Notes under the pieces: generated by a model | Seen by the model: only the letters and a program-made list of their open reading frames with translations | What the model was told of the DNA's origin: nothing | Databases searched by the model: none | In this document: positions 32,904-42,445 of the stretch, piece after piece | Position numbering within the stretch: position 1 is the first letter of the stretch | Layout: every line of letters starts with the position of its first letter | Assembly (NCBI GenBank): GCA_001552765.1 | Contig: KQ959452.1 | Coordinates: forward strand, 59,776 to 109,871 | DNA: 50,096 bases | Direction: 5' to 3' | DNA from: Bacteroidales bacterium KA00344 | GTDB lineage: Bacteria > Bacteroidota > Bacteroidia > Bacteroidales > Bacteroidaceae | Program-made: the position numbers and the translations under genes

Positions 32904-34478
32904 ATGAAATTAGAAAACAAAGAATTCGGATTTGACAGCTTTGCTGCGGAGATGGCCAAGCTGAAGAATGAGAAGCATTTCGACTACCTTATTACTATAG
33001 TAGGCGAAGACTTCGGCCCTGAAGAAGGGTTGGGGTGCATCTACATTCTTGAGAATACGCAGACGCACGAACGGGTGTCGGTGAAGCAGATAGCCAAGAC
33101 GGTGGACGGAGAATATGTAATTCCGTCGATCATCAACTTGTGGAAAGCCGCCGACCTGTTGGAGCGCGAGGTGTTCGATTTTCTCGGCATCAAGTTCCTT
33201 GGACATCCCGATATGCGTCGGTTGTTCATGAGAAACGACTTTACGGGTTATCCGCTTCGCAAGGACTTCGACATGAGTCCGGAAGCCAATCAGTTTCCTA
33301 CGACCGATGAGCCGGAAGTAGACTGGACGTCGGAATGGAATCTTGATAAATATGGTAGTTTGGTGGAAACCAAGCACCGCCTGTTCGACAAGGATGACTT
33401 CGTGATCAATTTCGGTCCCAACCACCCATCTACGCACGGTGTGCTTCGCTTGCAGACGGTGGTAGACGGCGAGACTATCAAGAATGTCTATCCCCATTTG
33501 GGCTATATCCATCGTGGTATGGAGAAGATGATGGAGGATATGACCTATCCGCAGACGCTGGCGCTGACCGACCGCCTGAATTATCTCTGCGCCATGCACC
33601 ATCGCCATGCGTTGGTGGGCGTGATCGAAGAGGCGATGGGCATAGAGCTGAGCGACCGCATTCAGTATATCCGCACCATCATGGACGAGTTGCAGCGTAT
33701 TGACAACCACTTGCTGTTCCTCGGCACCTGCGCACAGGATTTGAGTGCCCTGACGGCATTCCTATACTGCATGCGCGACCGCGAGCATGTGCTCAATGTG
33801 ATGGAGGAAACGACCGGCGGCCGATTGATTCAGAACTATTACAGAATAGGTGGACTTCAGGATGATATCGATCCAAACTTCGTGGCCAATACTAAGGCGC
33901 TGTGTAAGTATATGCGCCCGATAGTGCAGGAATACCTCGACGTGTTTGGCGATAACATCATTACACACCAGCGATTGGAGGGCGTGGGTCCCATGAACTT
34001 GGCCGACTGTGTGAACTATGCTGTCACCGGCCCCGCAGGTCGTGCAGCCGGATGGCATAACGACGTGCGGAAGAATCATCCGTATGCCCTATATAATAAG
34101 GTGGACTTTAAGGAAATTGTCGGCACTGCAGGCGACTCGATGGAACGTTATATGATTCATATCAACGAGATTTATCAGAGCCTTGACATCATTGAGCAGC
34201 TGATAGACAACATTCCTGAAGGCGACTTCTACATCAAGCAGAAGCCTGTGATCAAGGTGCCTGAGGGACAGTGGTACTTCTCCGTAGAGGGAGGTGCCGG
34301 CGAGTTTGGTGTTTATCTCGACAGTCGCGGCGACAAGAGTCCTTATCGTGTGAAGATGCGCCCGATGGGACTGACCCTTGTCGGTGCATTCGACAAAATG
34401 CTCAAGGGGCAGAAGATTGCTGACCTTGTGGCTACAGGAGCTGCCATCGACTTTGTAATTCCTGATTTGGATAGATAA
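32904..34478 (+). CDS. nuoD: NADH-quinone oxidoreductase, fused subunits C and D
   Basis: The 524-residue fusion forms the hydrophilic connecting arm of complex I. Residues 1-125 are NuoC-like (30-kDa), with LLEREVFDFLGIKFLGHPDMRRLF and GYPLRKDF. From about residue 165 the NuoD (49-kDa) part begins FVINFGPNHPSTHGVLRL, whose histidines line the quinone cavity, followed by GYIHRGMEKM, GVGPMNLADCVNY and the C-terminal MGLTLVGAFDKMLKGQKIADLVATGAAIDFVIPDLDR. The NuoC part is shorter than the E. coli one. The start at 32904 is chosen over an upstream ATG inside nuoB because it starts the conserved domain and follows nuoB by one base. Confidence 0.95.
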   Translation: MKLENKEFGFDSFAAEMAKLKNEKHFDYLITIVGEDFGPEEGLGCIYILENTQTHERVSVKQIAKTVDGEYVIPSIINLWKAADLLEREVFDFLGIKFLGHPDMRRLFMRNDFTGYPLRKDFDMSPEANQFPTTDEPEVDWTSEWNLDKYGSLVETKHRLFDKDDFVINFGPNHPSTHGVLRLQTVVDGETIKNVYPHLGYIHRGMEKMMEDMTYPQTLALTDRLNYLCAMHHRHALVGVIEEAMGIELSDRIQYIRTIMDELQRIDNHLLFLGTCAQDLSALTAFLYCMRDREHVLNVMEETTGGRLIQNYYRIGGLQDDIDPNFVANTKALCKYMRPIVQEYLDVFGDNIITHQRLEGVGPMNLADCVNYAVTGPAGRAAGWHNDVRKNHPYALYNKVDFKEIVGTAGDSMERYMIHINEIYQSLDIIEQLIDNIPEGDFYIKQKPVIKVPEGQWYFSVEGGAGEFGVYLDSRGDKSPYRVKMRPMGLTLVGAFDKMLKGQKIADLVATGAAIDFVIPDLDR

Positions 34479-34520
34479 ATACTAAAACCAAAAGTTGAAT
34501 TGAGTAAAAAGAAATAAGAT

Positions 34521-35609
34521 ATGTTTGATTTTAGTATAGTTACAACATGGTTCGATACCCTCCTGCGCCAGACGCTTGGATTGGGAGATTTCTGGACCAT
34601 ATTGATTGAGTGTGTTGTCGTGGGCATATTGATTCTCACGGCATACGCCCTGATCGCCATTGCCCTTATTTTCATGGAGCGTAAGGTTTGCGCCTACTTC
34701 CAATGTCGTCTCGGACCGATGCGCGTTGGTCCCTGGGGAATCTTTCAGGTGTTTGCCGACGTGGTGAAGATGCTGATCAAGGAGATTTTCACCATCGACA
34801 AGGCCGACAAGTTGCTCTATTGGCTGGCGCCTTTCCTTGTGATTGCCGCTTCGGTGGGTACTTTCTCATTCCTTCCCTGGAACAAGGGTGCGCACATCCT
34901 CGATTTCAATGTGGGCATTTTTCTCGTTACGGCCATTTCTTCTATTGGCGTAGTGGGCATTTTCATAGCTGGCTGGGGGAGTAACAACAAGTATTCTGTG
35001 GTTTCGGCCATGCGTGCTGCCGTGCAGATGATTTCCTATGAATTGTCGCTCGGACTATGTCTTGTTGCTGCTGTTGTGCTGACGGAAACGATGCAGATGA
35101 GTGGTATTGTCGAGATACAGACAGGGCCTTGGAACTGGTTGATTATTAAAGGACACATCCCGGCGATCATAGCCTTTCTGGCTTTCCTCGTGGCAGGTAA
35201 TGCCGAGGCCAATCGTGGTCCGTTCGACATGGCTGAAGCCGAGAGTGAACTTACCGCAGGCTATCACACCGAATATTCGGGTATGGGCTTCGGCTTCTAT
35301 TATTTGGCCGAGTATCTGAATCTTTTTGTGGTTGCAGGTATTGCCTCTGCCGTTTTCCTCGGCGGATGGGCTCCGCTGAACATCGGTGTATCCTCTTTCG
35401 ACAGCGTGATGAATTGGATTCCCGGTTTCATCTGGTTCTTCGGTAAGACTTTTGCCGTGGTTTGGCTGTTGATGTGGGTTCGATGGACGTTCCCGCGTTT
35501 GCGCATCGACCAAATCCTGAAACTTGAGTGGAAGTATATCATGCCGTTGTCATTGCTCAATTTGGTATTGATGACCGTTTGTGTGGCACTTGGCTGGTAC
35601 ATTAAATAA
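34521..35609 (+). CDS. nuoH: NADH-quinone oxidoreductase subunit H
   Basis: This membrane subunit at the junction of the two arms forms part of the quinone chamber. The 362-residue protein has about eight helices. MERKVCAYFQCRLGPMRVGPWGIFQVFADVVKM contains the family signature and charged residues of helix 2. NRGPFDMAEAESELTAGYHTEYSG is the conserved acidic loop facing quinone. Helix 8 ends at the C-terminus in MTVCVALGWYI. It follows nuoCD by 42 bases. Confidence 0.96.
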   Translation: MFDFSIVTTWFDTLLRQTLGLGDFWTILIECVVVGILILTAYALIAIALIFMERKVCAYFQCRLGPMRVGPWGIFQVFADVVKMLIKEIFTIDKADKLLYWLAPFLVIAASVGTFSFLPWNKGAHILDFNVGIFLVTAISSIGVVGIFIAGWGSNNKYSVVSAMRAAVQMISYELSLGLCLVAAVVLTETMQMSGIVEIQTGPWNWLIIKGHIPAIIAFLAFLVAGNAEANRGPFDMAEAESELTAGYHTEYSGMGFGFYYLAEYLNLFVVAGIASAVFLGGWAPLNIGVSSFDSVMNWIPGFIWFFGKTFAVVWLLMWVRWTFPRLRIDQILKLEWKYIMPLSLLNLVLMTVCVALGWYIK

Positions 35610-35619
35610 ATAAGGTAAA

Positions 35620-36162
35620 ATGTCAAATAAAGAAAAATCATATTTCAGGGGAATTGCCGATGGGTTGAAGACGCTGAGCATTGGTCTGAAGACCACGCTG
35701 AAGGAATACTTCACGCCCAAGACAACCGAGCAATATCCAGAGAATCGCAAGACAACACTGCACGTCTCCCCGCGTTTTCGCGGACGTCTTGTGTTTAAGC
35801 GCGATGAGAACGGCGAGCATCGGTGTGTGGCTTGCACCATGTGCGAGAAGGCTTGCCCCAACGACACTATCAAAATCCTGTCACGCATGGAAGTGAATGA
35901 GGAGACCGGTCGCAAGAAGAAAATGTTGGATGATTATCAGTACGACCTCGGCGACTGTATGTTCTGTCAGCTTTGTGTCAATGCTTGTAACTTCGATGCG
36001 ATTGAGTTCACCAACGACTTTGAGCATGCTGTGTTCGACCGCTCTAAGCTCGTGCTCCATTTGGACAAGGAAGTTTACGACGGGGGCAGTCTGCCTCATT
36101 TGATTAAGGATGGCGGCGCACCGCTGACCATCGGTAAGTTTAACACCAAGACCAAGAAATAG
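35620..36162 (+). CDS. nuoI: NADH-quinone oxidoreductase subunit I
   Basis: This ferredoxin-like subunit of 180 residues holds clusters N6a and N6b. The two 4Fe-4S motifs are CVACTMCEKACPND (about 69-82) and CMFCQLCVNACNFDA (about 113-127). The N-terminal amphipathic helices (IADGLKTLSIGLKTTLKEYF) sit on the membrane. In the usual enzyme it receives electrons from NuoG. With nuoG absent here, its outer surface is probably the docking site of an alternative electron donor such as ferredoxin or flavodoxin. That is inference from related 11-subunit complexes. Confidence 0.95.
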   Translation: MSNKEKSYFRGIADGLKTLSIGLKTTLKEYFTPKTTEQYPENRKTTLHVSPRFRGRLVFKRDENGEHRCVACTMCEKACPNDTIKILSRMEVNEETGRKKKMLDDYQYDLGDCMFCQLCVNACNFDAIEFTNDFEHAVFDRSKLVLHLDKEVYDGGSLPHLIKDGGAPLTIGKFNTKTKK

Positions 36163-36165
36163 ATT

Positions 36166-36693
36166 ATGGCAAATCTCGTAGTATTTTGTATTCTTGCTGT
36201 AGTTATCCTTGGCGCAGCAATAGCATCCGTGCTCACAACGCGCATTATGCGGGCAGCCACGTTTCTGCTCCTCGTGCTGTTTGGTATTGCCGGCATTTAT
36301 TTTCTGCTCGGCTATACTTTTCTCGGCGCGGCACAGATCAGTATTTATGCCGGAGGTATCACTATTATGTATATCTTCGCCATCAATTTGATGTCCAAGC
36401 ATTCGCTGCAAGGACTTGTAGAGCGTTTCAAAGGGAAACGTGTTGTCCAAGGCGCACTTCTTTCGCTTGTGGGTTTGGGCACAGTACTTGTGGTTTATCT
36501 CAAGAGCGAGTTCATGGCTCACGCCAAGTTTAATAGCGTGGCCGACATGGAACTTCCCATTCAGAAGATAGGCGAAGCTCTTGTTGGCAGCGAAAAGTAC
36601 CAGTATATATTGCCTTTCGAGTTGATTTCAGTATTCTTGCTGGCGTGTATCATCGGAGGCATTCTGATTGCAAGAAAGGAGGACGACAAATGA
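36166..36693 (+). CDS. nuoJ: NADH-quinone oxidoreductase subunit J
   Basis: This is a membrane subunit of complex I with 175 residues and five predicted helices. RIMRAATFLLLVLFGIAGIYFLLGYTFLGAAQISIYAGGITIMYIFAINLM is the typical helix 2-3 region, containing the pi-bulge helix (GITIMYIF). The C-terminus LISVFLLACIIGGILIARKED is also characteristic. The stop codon overlaps the nuoK ATG (ATGA). Confidence 0.93.
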   Translation: MANLVVFCILAVVILGAAIASVLTTRIMRAATFLLLVLFGIAGIYFLLGYTFLGAAQISIYAGGITIMYIFAINLMSKHSLQGLVERFKGKRVVQGALLSLVGLGTVLVVYLKSEFMAHAKFNSVADMELPIQKIGEALVGSEKYQYILPFELISVFLLACIIGGILIARKEDDK

Positions 36694-37001
36694 CAATTCC
36701 CGTAGAACTACTCATGGCGCTTGGTGCCCTTTTATTTTTTATCGGAGTTTTCGGCTTCGTTACCCGTCGCAATCTGGTGGCTATGCTCATTTCCATAGAG
36801 CTTATTTTGAATGCCGTAGACCTGAACTTCGCAGTTATCAACCGCTTCTTCTTCCCCGAACAAATGGAGGGTATGTTCTTCACGCTGTTCTCTATTGGGG
36901 TGAGTGCTGCTGAAACTGCGGTGGCTTTGGCTATTATCATCAACGTTTACCGAAACTACCACAGTGATCAGGTGAACAGTATTGAAAACTTGAAATTCTA
37001 A
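36690..37001 (+). CDS. nuoK: NADH-quinone oxidoreductase subunit K
   Basis: This proton-channel subunit of 103 residues has three helices. RRNLVAMLISIELILNAVDLNF carries the conserved glutamate in helix 2 needed for proton movement. GVSAAETAVALAIIINVYR carries the second, in helix 3. The start at 36690 overlaps the nuoJ stop and gives the family's usual length; an upstream ATG at 36645 would read inside nuoJ and is rejected. Confidence 0.95.
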   Translation: MTIPVELLMALGALLFFIGVFGFVTRRNLVAMLISIELILNAVDLNFAVINRFFFPEQMEGMFFTLFSIGVSAAETAVALAIIINVYRNYHSDQVNSIENLKF

Positions 37002-37009
37002 GATTAGCA

Positions 37010-39034
37010 ATGGATTACAGTTATTCATTTTTAATACTTCTTCTCCCACTTCTGAGCTTTCTGTTGCTTGGCTTATGTGGTATGAAGATGAAAAAGCCGG
37101 TGGCGGGCTACATTGGCACGGCGGTATTGGTGTCGCTGTGGGCGATGAGCCTTTACACTGCCTATAAATATTTCTTCTATACCGGTCACGTGATTACGCC
37201 CTTTGAGGAGGTAGACGTAGTCAACGGCCGTTTGGCTTCCGGTGTTTATCCCACGCTGACGGTGTTTAACTTCACGTGGTTGGACTTTGGCAGGACCCTT
37301 CTTGGCACGGATCTGCTGTTCAAGATAGGATTTCGCCTGACGCCTATCAGTGTGATGATGCTGATTGTGATTACCACAGTCAGCACGATGGTCCACATCT
37401 ATAGCTTCGGTTATATGGCCGAGCGTGATGAGAATTATAAGAAAGAAGGCTACGAGCATGGTTTCCAGCGCTTCTATGCTTTCCTCTCGCTGTTCTCCAT
37501 GTCGATGCTCGGATTGGTCGTGGCCACCAACCTTTTCCAGATGTATATGTTCTGGGAGTTGGTGGGCGTGTGTTCCTACTTGCTTATCGGGTTCTATTAT
37601 CCCAAGCACGAGGCCGTACACGCCTCAAAGAAGGCATTCATCGTCACCCGCTTTGCCGACTTGTTCTTCCTCATCGGTATTCTGTTCTATAGTTTCTATG
37701 TAGGTACATTCAACTATGACCTGAGTGTAGACCAGACGGCAATCAGTAATCTTCCCGGTGCGGCATGGGTACTGCCTATGGCCTTGTTCCTCATGTTTAT
37801 TGGTGGAGCCGGCAAGTCAGCCATGTTCCCTTTGCACATTTGGCTGCCGGACGCTATGGAGGGACCGACGCCTGTCAGCGCGTTGATTCATGCTGCGACG
37901 ATGGTTGTTGCCGGTGTGTTTCAGGTGGCATCTCTGTTCCCCATCTGGATACAGTTTGCGCCCGACACGCTCCACTATGTGGCCTACATCGGTGCATTCA
38001 CAGCCTTTTATGCTGCTGCCGTAGCTTGTACGCAGGCTGATATCAAGCGTGGCCTGGCTTTCTCTACAATTTCGCAGATTGCCTATATGCTCGTAGCGCT
38101 TGGCGTGGCAACTTCTTTGGAGGGACACGGTGGTGTGGGCTATATGGCGGGTATGTTCCATTTGTTCACCCACGCCATGTTCAAGGCTCTGCTGTTCCTT
38201 TGTTCCGGTGCCATCATCGTGATTATCGGCTCCAACTTCAAGCAGTACATGGGCGGGTTGCACAAATATATGCCCATCACCAACGTCTGCTTCCTTATCG
38301 GATGCTTGGCCATTAGCGGTATTCCGCCTTTCGCGGGATTCTTCTCCAAGGATGAGGTTGTGGCAGCCTGCTTCCACTTCTCTCCATATATGGGCTGGTT
38401 TATGACATTGGTATCCGGTATGACGGCTTTCTATATGTTCCGTCTCTACTACGTTATCTTTTGGGGAAAGTCATACTATGAGCAGGATCCCGACAATCGT
38501 CGTCGTCCGCAGGAAGTTCCTTTCGTGATGTGGGGACCATTAGTGTTCCTGGCCATCATCTCTATTTTTGCAGGTATGATACCCTTCGGACACTTTGTGT
38601 CTGCCAACGGCTTGAGCGAAGACATTGCCTTGCAGACATTCCAATTCTGGACATGGAACCCCGTGGCTTGGACAAGCATTACGGTAGCGCTTATCGGTAC
38701 CGGTTTGGCCACATGGATGTATAAGAGTGGCCATAATCCTGTTCCCGATATGTTGCAGAAGAAGATGCCCACACTCCATAGAGCTGCACTCAATCGCTTC
38801 TACATCGATGATGCTTGGCAGTTCTTTACCCACAAGGTCGTGTTCCGCTGTTTCTCTATCCCAATCGCCTGGTTCGACCGTCATGTCATCGATGGTATGT
38901 TCAACTTCTCGGCTTGGGCAACACAGGAGGCCGGTGAGAGCATCCGACCGTGGCAGAGTGGCGATGTTCGCCAGTATGCCGTGTGGTTTCTTACCGGTAG
39001 CGTGGCACTCACGTTAATATTGCTTTGCATTTAA
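37010..39034 (+). CDS. nuoL: NADH-quinone oxidoreductase subunit L
   Basis: This is the distal antiporter-like proton-pumping subunit, 674 residues with about 16 membrane helices. MYMFWELVGVCSYLLIGFYY holds the key glutamate of helix 5. GKSAMFPLHIWLPDAMEGPTPVSALIHAATMV is the signature of helices 7-8 with the channel lysine. FKALLFLCSGAIIV and IPPFAGFFSKDEV mark later channel helices. A long lateral helix is expected before the C-terminal WFLTGSVALTLILLCI span. It follows nuoK by 8 bases. Confidence 0.96.
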   Translation: MDYSYSFLILLLPLLSFLLLGLCGMKMKKPVAGYIGTAVLVSLWAMSLYTAYKYFFYTGHVITPFEEVDVVNGRLASGVYPTLTVFNFTWLDFGRTLLGTDLLFKIGFRLTPISVMMLIVITTVSTMVHIYSFGYMAERDENYKKEGYEHGFQRFYAFLSLFSMSMLGLVVATNLFQMYMFWELVGVCSYLLIGFYYPKHEAVHASKKAFIVTRFADLFFLIGILFYSFYVGTFNYDLSVDQTAISNLPGAAWVLPMALFLMFIGGAGKSAMFPLHIWLPDAMEGPTPVSALIHAATMVVAGVFQVASLFPIWIQFAPDTLHYVAYIGAFTAFYAAAVACTQADIKRGLAFSTISQIAYMLVALGVATSLEGHGGVGYMAGMFHLFTHAMFKALLFLCSGAIIVIIGSNFKQYMGGLHKYMPITNVCFLIGCLAISGIPPFAGFFSKDEVVAACFHFSPYMGWFMTLVSGMTAFYMFRLYYVIFWGKSYYEQDPDNRRRPQEVPFVMWGPLVFLAIISIFAGMIPFGHFVSANGLSEDIALQTFQFWTWNPVAWTSITVALIGTGLATWMYKSGHNPVPDMLQKKMPTLHRAALNRFYIDDAWQFFTHKVVFRCFSIPIAWFDRHVIDGMFNFSAWATQEAGESIRPWQSGDVRQYAVWFLTGSVALTLILLCI

Positions 39035-39110
39035 TAGTTAATTATGAGAGTTGAAGATCAGAAATCGACCGTTTCTTAACATCTCTACTCCGAACAATAT
39101 ATCGTAAACA

Positions 39111-40634
39111 ATGACATTCTTATCATTATTTGTTGTCATCCCCATCCTGATGCTGCTGGCACTTTGGCTTGCTCGCAACGACAGTCAGGTACGTGGTGTC
39201 ATGGTAGTCGGCTCTGTCGCATTGCTGGCCTTGTCCATCTATCTCGTCTTTGCATTCCTCGGAGCGCGCGAGACCATGCCCGCCGAACAATATCCTTTCC
39301 TTTTCGGCGATGCCATCCCTTGGTTTGTACCTTTAAACATATTCTATAGAACAGGAGTCGACGGCATTGCCGTTGTTATGATTCTGCTTTCGGCTATCAT
39401 CGTGATAACCGGAACTTTCGCATCGTGGCAGCAGCATCCCATGCAAAAGGAATATTTCCTATGGTTCACACTGCTTTCTGCCGGTGTGTTCGGCTTCTTC
39501 ATCAGCGAAGACCTCTTCACGATGTTCATGTTCTATGAGGTGGCGCTCATTCCCATGTATCTGCTGATTGGAGTATGGGGAACAGGACCTAAGGAGTATT
39601 CGGCCATGAAGCTCACCTTGATGCTCATGGGCGGCTCTGCCCTCCTTATATTGGGCATTCTCGGCATCTACTTCTTCAATGGTCACTATAGCGGCACCTA
39701 CACGATGGATGTTGTGGCCATTGCCCATAGTAAAGCCATCCCCGTGTTCATTCAGAAGGTATTTTTCCCATTCATCTTTATCGGCTTTGGTGTGCTTGGT
39801 GCATTGTTTCCTTTCCACACATGGTCGCCCGACGGTCATGCTTCGGCCCCGACAGCAGTGTCTATGCTCCATGCCGGTGTGCTGATGAAACTTGGTGGTT
39901 ATGGCTGCTTCCGTGTCGCCATGTTCCTTTTGCCCGATGCAGCCCGTGAGCTGTGCTGGATATTCCTTATTCTCACGACAATTTCCGTAGTCTACGGAGC
40001 CCTTTCTGCTTGTGTGCAGACCGACCTCAAGTATATCAATGCCTACTCCTCAGTGTCTCACTGTGGTATGGTGCTCTTTGCACTTTGCATGATGACACAG
40101 ACCGCCATTACCGGTGCTGTGCTTCAGATGCTATCTCACGGTTTGATGACCGCTCTTTTCTTTGCTGTGATTGGTATGATCTATCACCGCACCGGCACCC
40201 GCGATGTGCGTCGTTTGGGCGGTTTGATGAAGATTCTGCCATTCTTGTCCGTAGCCTATGTTGTGGCAGGTTTGGCCAATCTCGGACTGCCCCTGTTCTC
40301 AGGTTTTGTGGCCGAGATGAATATCTTTGTGGGTGCTTTCCAAGTGAACGATACGTTCCACCGTGCTTGTACCATCATTGCCTGTACCTCAATTGTCATC
40401 ACCGCGGTGTATATCCTCCGTGTGGTTGGCAAGATTCTCTATCAGAAAGTACCCGATCAGGACTATTATAAACTCACCGATGCCACATGGGACGAGCGTA
40501 TTGCTGTTGGCGCACTCATTTTCTGCGTGGCCGGACTTGGAACTTTCCCACTTTGGGCCCAAAGTATTATTAACGATGCCGTAGCTCCAATGATCAATCA
40601 TATTGTGGGAAGCGGAGTAATTGCCGGAATGTAA
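39111..40634 (+). CDS. nuoM: NADH-quinone oxidoreductase subunit M
   Basis: This is the central antiporter-like proton pump subunit, 507 residues and about 14 helices. FMFYEVALIPMYLLIGVWG contains the conserved glutamate. FPFHTWSPDGHASAPTAVSMLHAGVLMKLGGYGCFRV is the NuoM signature with the channel lysine. SSVSHCGMVLFALCM and GLPLFSGFVAEMNIF follow as expected. A 76-base spacer separates it from nuoL, with no promoter core seen. Confidence 0.96.
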   Translation: MTFLSLFVVIPILMLLALWLARNDSQVRGVMVVGSVALLALSIYLVFAFLGARETMPAEQYPFLFGDAIPWFVPLNIFYRTGVDGIAVVMILLSAIIVITGTFASWQQHPMQKEYFLWFTLLSAGVFGFFISEDLFTMFMFYEVALIPMYLLIGVWGTGPKEYSAMKLTLMLMGGSALLILGILGIYFFNGHYSGTYTMDVVAIAHSKAIPVFIQKVFFPFIFIGFGVLGALFPFHTWSPDGHASAPTAVSMLHAGVLMKLGGYGCFRVAMFLLPDAARELCWIFLILTTISVVYGALSACVQTDLKYINAYSSVSHCGMVLFALCMMTQTAITGAVLQMLSHGLMTALFFAVIGMIYHRTGTRDVRRLGGLMKILPFLSVAYVVAGLANLGLPLFSGFVAEMNIFVGAFQVNDTFHRACTIIACTSIVITAVYILRVVGKILYQKVPDQDYYKLTDATWDERIAVGALIFCVAGLGTFPLWAQSIINDAVAPMINHIVGSGVIAGM

Positions 40635-40742
40635 AAAAGAAAGTCTCATCCCAAACTTTTCCAACAGATAAGGCTGTCTTCAACTTCGGTTTTGACTGCC
40701 GTACGGATAGGAAAAGTAGGAGAGATTTAAAAATATATAGTT

Positions 40743-42209
40743 ATGCAAATCGATTATAGTCAGTTTCTAAATATGATTCCGGAGGTCACGCTGATGGCCA
40801 TTCTGGTAATCGTTTTCATTGCAGACCTGTTCACGGCCACCAAGCCGGGCGAGCAGCAAACCCGCCAGTGGTTTAATCCATTGGTCTGTATGCTCCTGCT
40901 TGCTCATGTTCTCATCAATATTCAGCCTACGGCCGACGCTACGGCTTTCGGCGGTATGTATGTTACAGGAACGGGTATTGGTGTTATTAAGAGCATTTTG
41001 GCTTTCGGCACGCTCATCGTCGTGATTATGTCGCGCGAATGGCTCAACCGTCCCGACACCAATTTCAAGGAAGGCGAGTTCTACGAGTTGATCATTGCTA
41101 CCCTGCTGGGCATGAACATGATGGTGAGTGCCAACCATTTTCTGCTGTTTTTCCTCGGTTTGGAAATGGCATCAGTACCTATGGCCTGTCTTGTGGCATT
41201 CGACAAATATCGTCACCATTCAGCCGAGGCCGGTGCAAAGTTCATCCTCACTTCTATGTTTTCGAGTGGCATTATGCTCTATGGCATCAGCTTCCTCTAT
41301 GCAGCTTCCGGCACATTCTATTTCGACGACATGATTCCACACCTCGATGGCTCGTGGATTTCTATCATCGGCATGGTGTTCTTTTTCAGTGGTCTGGGCT
41401 TCAAGATTTCTCTTGTTCCGTTCCATTTCTGGACAGCCGACAGCTATCAGGGCGCACCGACGGCGGTCACCGGTTATCTCAGCGTAGTATCTAAGGGTGC
41501 TGCCGCATTCGCGCTCTGCTCTGTCTTGATGAAAGTTTTTGGTGGTATGGTGGAACATTGGCAATATATGATGATGATTGTCATCGTGCTGTCTATCACC
41601 GTTGCCAACCTTTTCGCCATTCATCAGAAAGACCTCAAACGCTTTATGGCGTTCAGCTCCATCTCGCAGGCCGGCTATATCATGCTGGCCGTGGTGGGTA
41701 ACTCGGCCATGGGCGTCACGGCGTTGTCCTATTATGTGCTCATTTATGTGGTGGCCAACCTCGCCGTGTTCGGCATTATCGCTGCTGTAGAAGAGCATAA
41801 TGGTGGTGTTGTCAATATGGATGCCTACAACGGTTTCTACAAAACCAACCCTCGTTTGGCCCTCATCATGACTCTTGCCCTGTTCTCGCTTGGCGGCATT
41901 CCTCCGTTTGCGGGAATGTTCTCCAAGTTCTTTGCCTTCATGGCAGCCTTACAAGGAGCGGACATTACCACTACAATGGGAGCCATGACCTATGCAGTAG
42001 TGTTCGTCGCATTGGTCAATACTGTCATCAGCTTGTACTACTATCTCCTCATCGTCAAGGCCATGTACATCAAGCACAACAGCAATCCGTTGCCCACTTT
42101 CAGCAGTCACGTCAATACCAAGTTGGCTCTGGCAGTCTGCACACTCGGCATTGTAGCTTTCGGTGTGTGTAGCTATGTTTACAACTGGATTTACGCCGCA
42201 ATGGTATAA
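40743..42209 (+). CDS. nuoN: NADH-quinone oxidoreductase subunit N
   Basis: This is the proximal antiporter-like subunit, 488 residues with about 14 helices. LFFLGLEMASVPMACLVAFDK carries the helix-5 glutamate. VPFHFWTADSYQGAPTAVTGYLSVVSKGAAAF is the NuoN signature with the channel lysine. FMAFSSISQAGYIMLAV and GGIPPFAGMFSKFF follow. It is the last gene of the operon, 108 bases after nuoM, ending at a terminator. No nuoE, nuoF or nuoG follow. Confidence 0.96.
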   Translation: MQIDYSQFLNMIPEVTLMAILVIVFIADLFTATKPGEQQTRQWFNPLVCMLLLAHVLINIQPTADATAFGGMYVTGTGIGVIKSILAFGTLIVVIMSREWLNRPDTNFKEGEFYELIIATLLGMNMMVSANHFLLFFLGLEMASVPMACLVAFDKYRHHSAEAGAKFILTSMFSSGIMLYGISFLYAASGTFYFDDMIPHLDGSWISIIGMVFFFSGLGFKISLVPFHFWTADSYQGAPTAVTGYLSVVSKGAAAFALCSVLMKVFGGMVEHWQYMMMIVIVLSITVANLFAIHQKDLKRFMAFSSISQAGYIMLAVVGNSAMGVTALSYYVLIYVVANLAVFGIIAAVEEHNGGVVNMDAYNGFYKTNPRLALIMTLALFSLGGIPPFAGMFSKFFAFMAALQGADITTTMGAMTYAVVFVALVNTVISLYYYLLIVKAMYIKHNSNPLPTFSSHVNTKLALAVCTLGIVAFGVCSYVYNWIYAAMV

Positions 42210-42271
42210 ACAGGTTCGCTTCCCCTCTCTCTGATTAGAGAATGAGGGGAGCAGAGTAAATAGAATATACA

Positions 42272-42316
42272 AACAAAACCAGCCATGTTTCCATGAGAGA
42301 CGTGGCTGGTTTTGTT
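42272..42316. terminator. Terminator after the nuo operon
   Basis: The arms 42272-42288 and 42300-42316 form a 17-bp stem with one mismatch, followed by ATTTATCC. It lies between nuoN and the convergent transporter gene and may act on both strands. Confidence 0.85.
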
Positions 42317-42445
42317 ATTTATCCTGTTATTTTGTAAGCATTGCAAGGAAGGTATCCAATATCAGCAGCCTTGTATCCTTATAAAATAACTTTTATATGT
42401 TTGGCAGCATCTGTTATCACATTGCCAATACAGTGTTTGTGGGGA

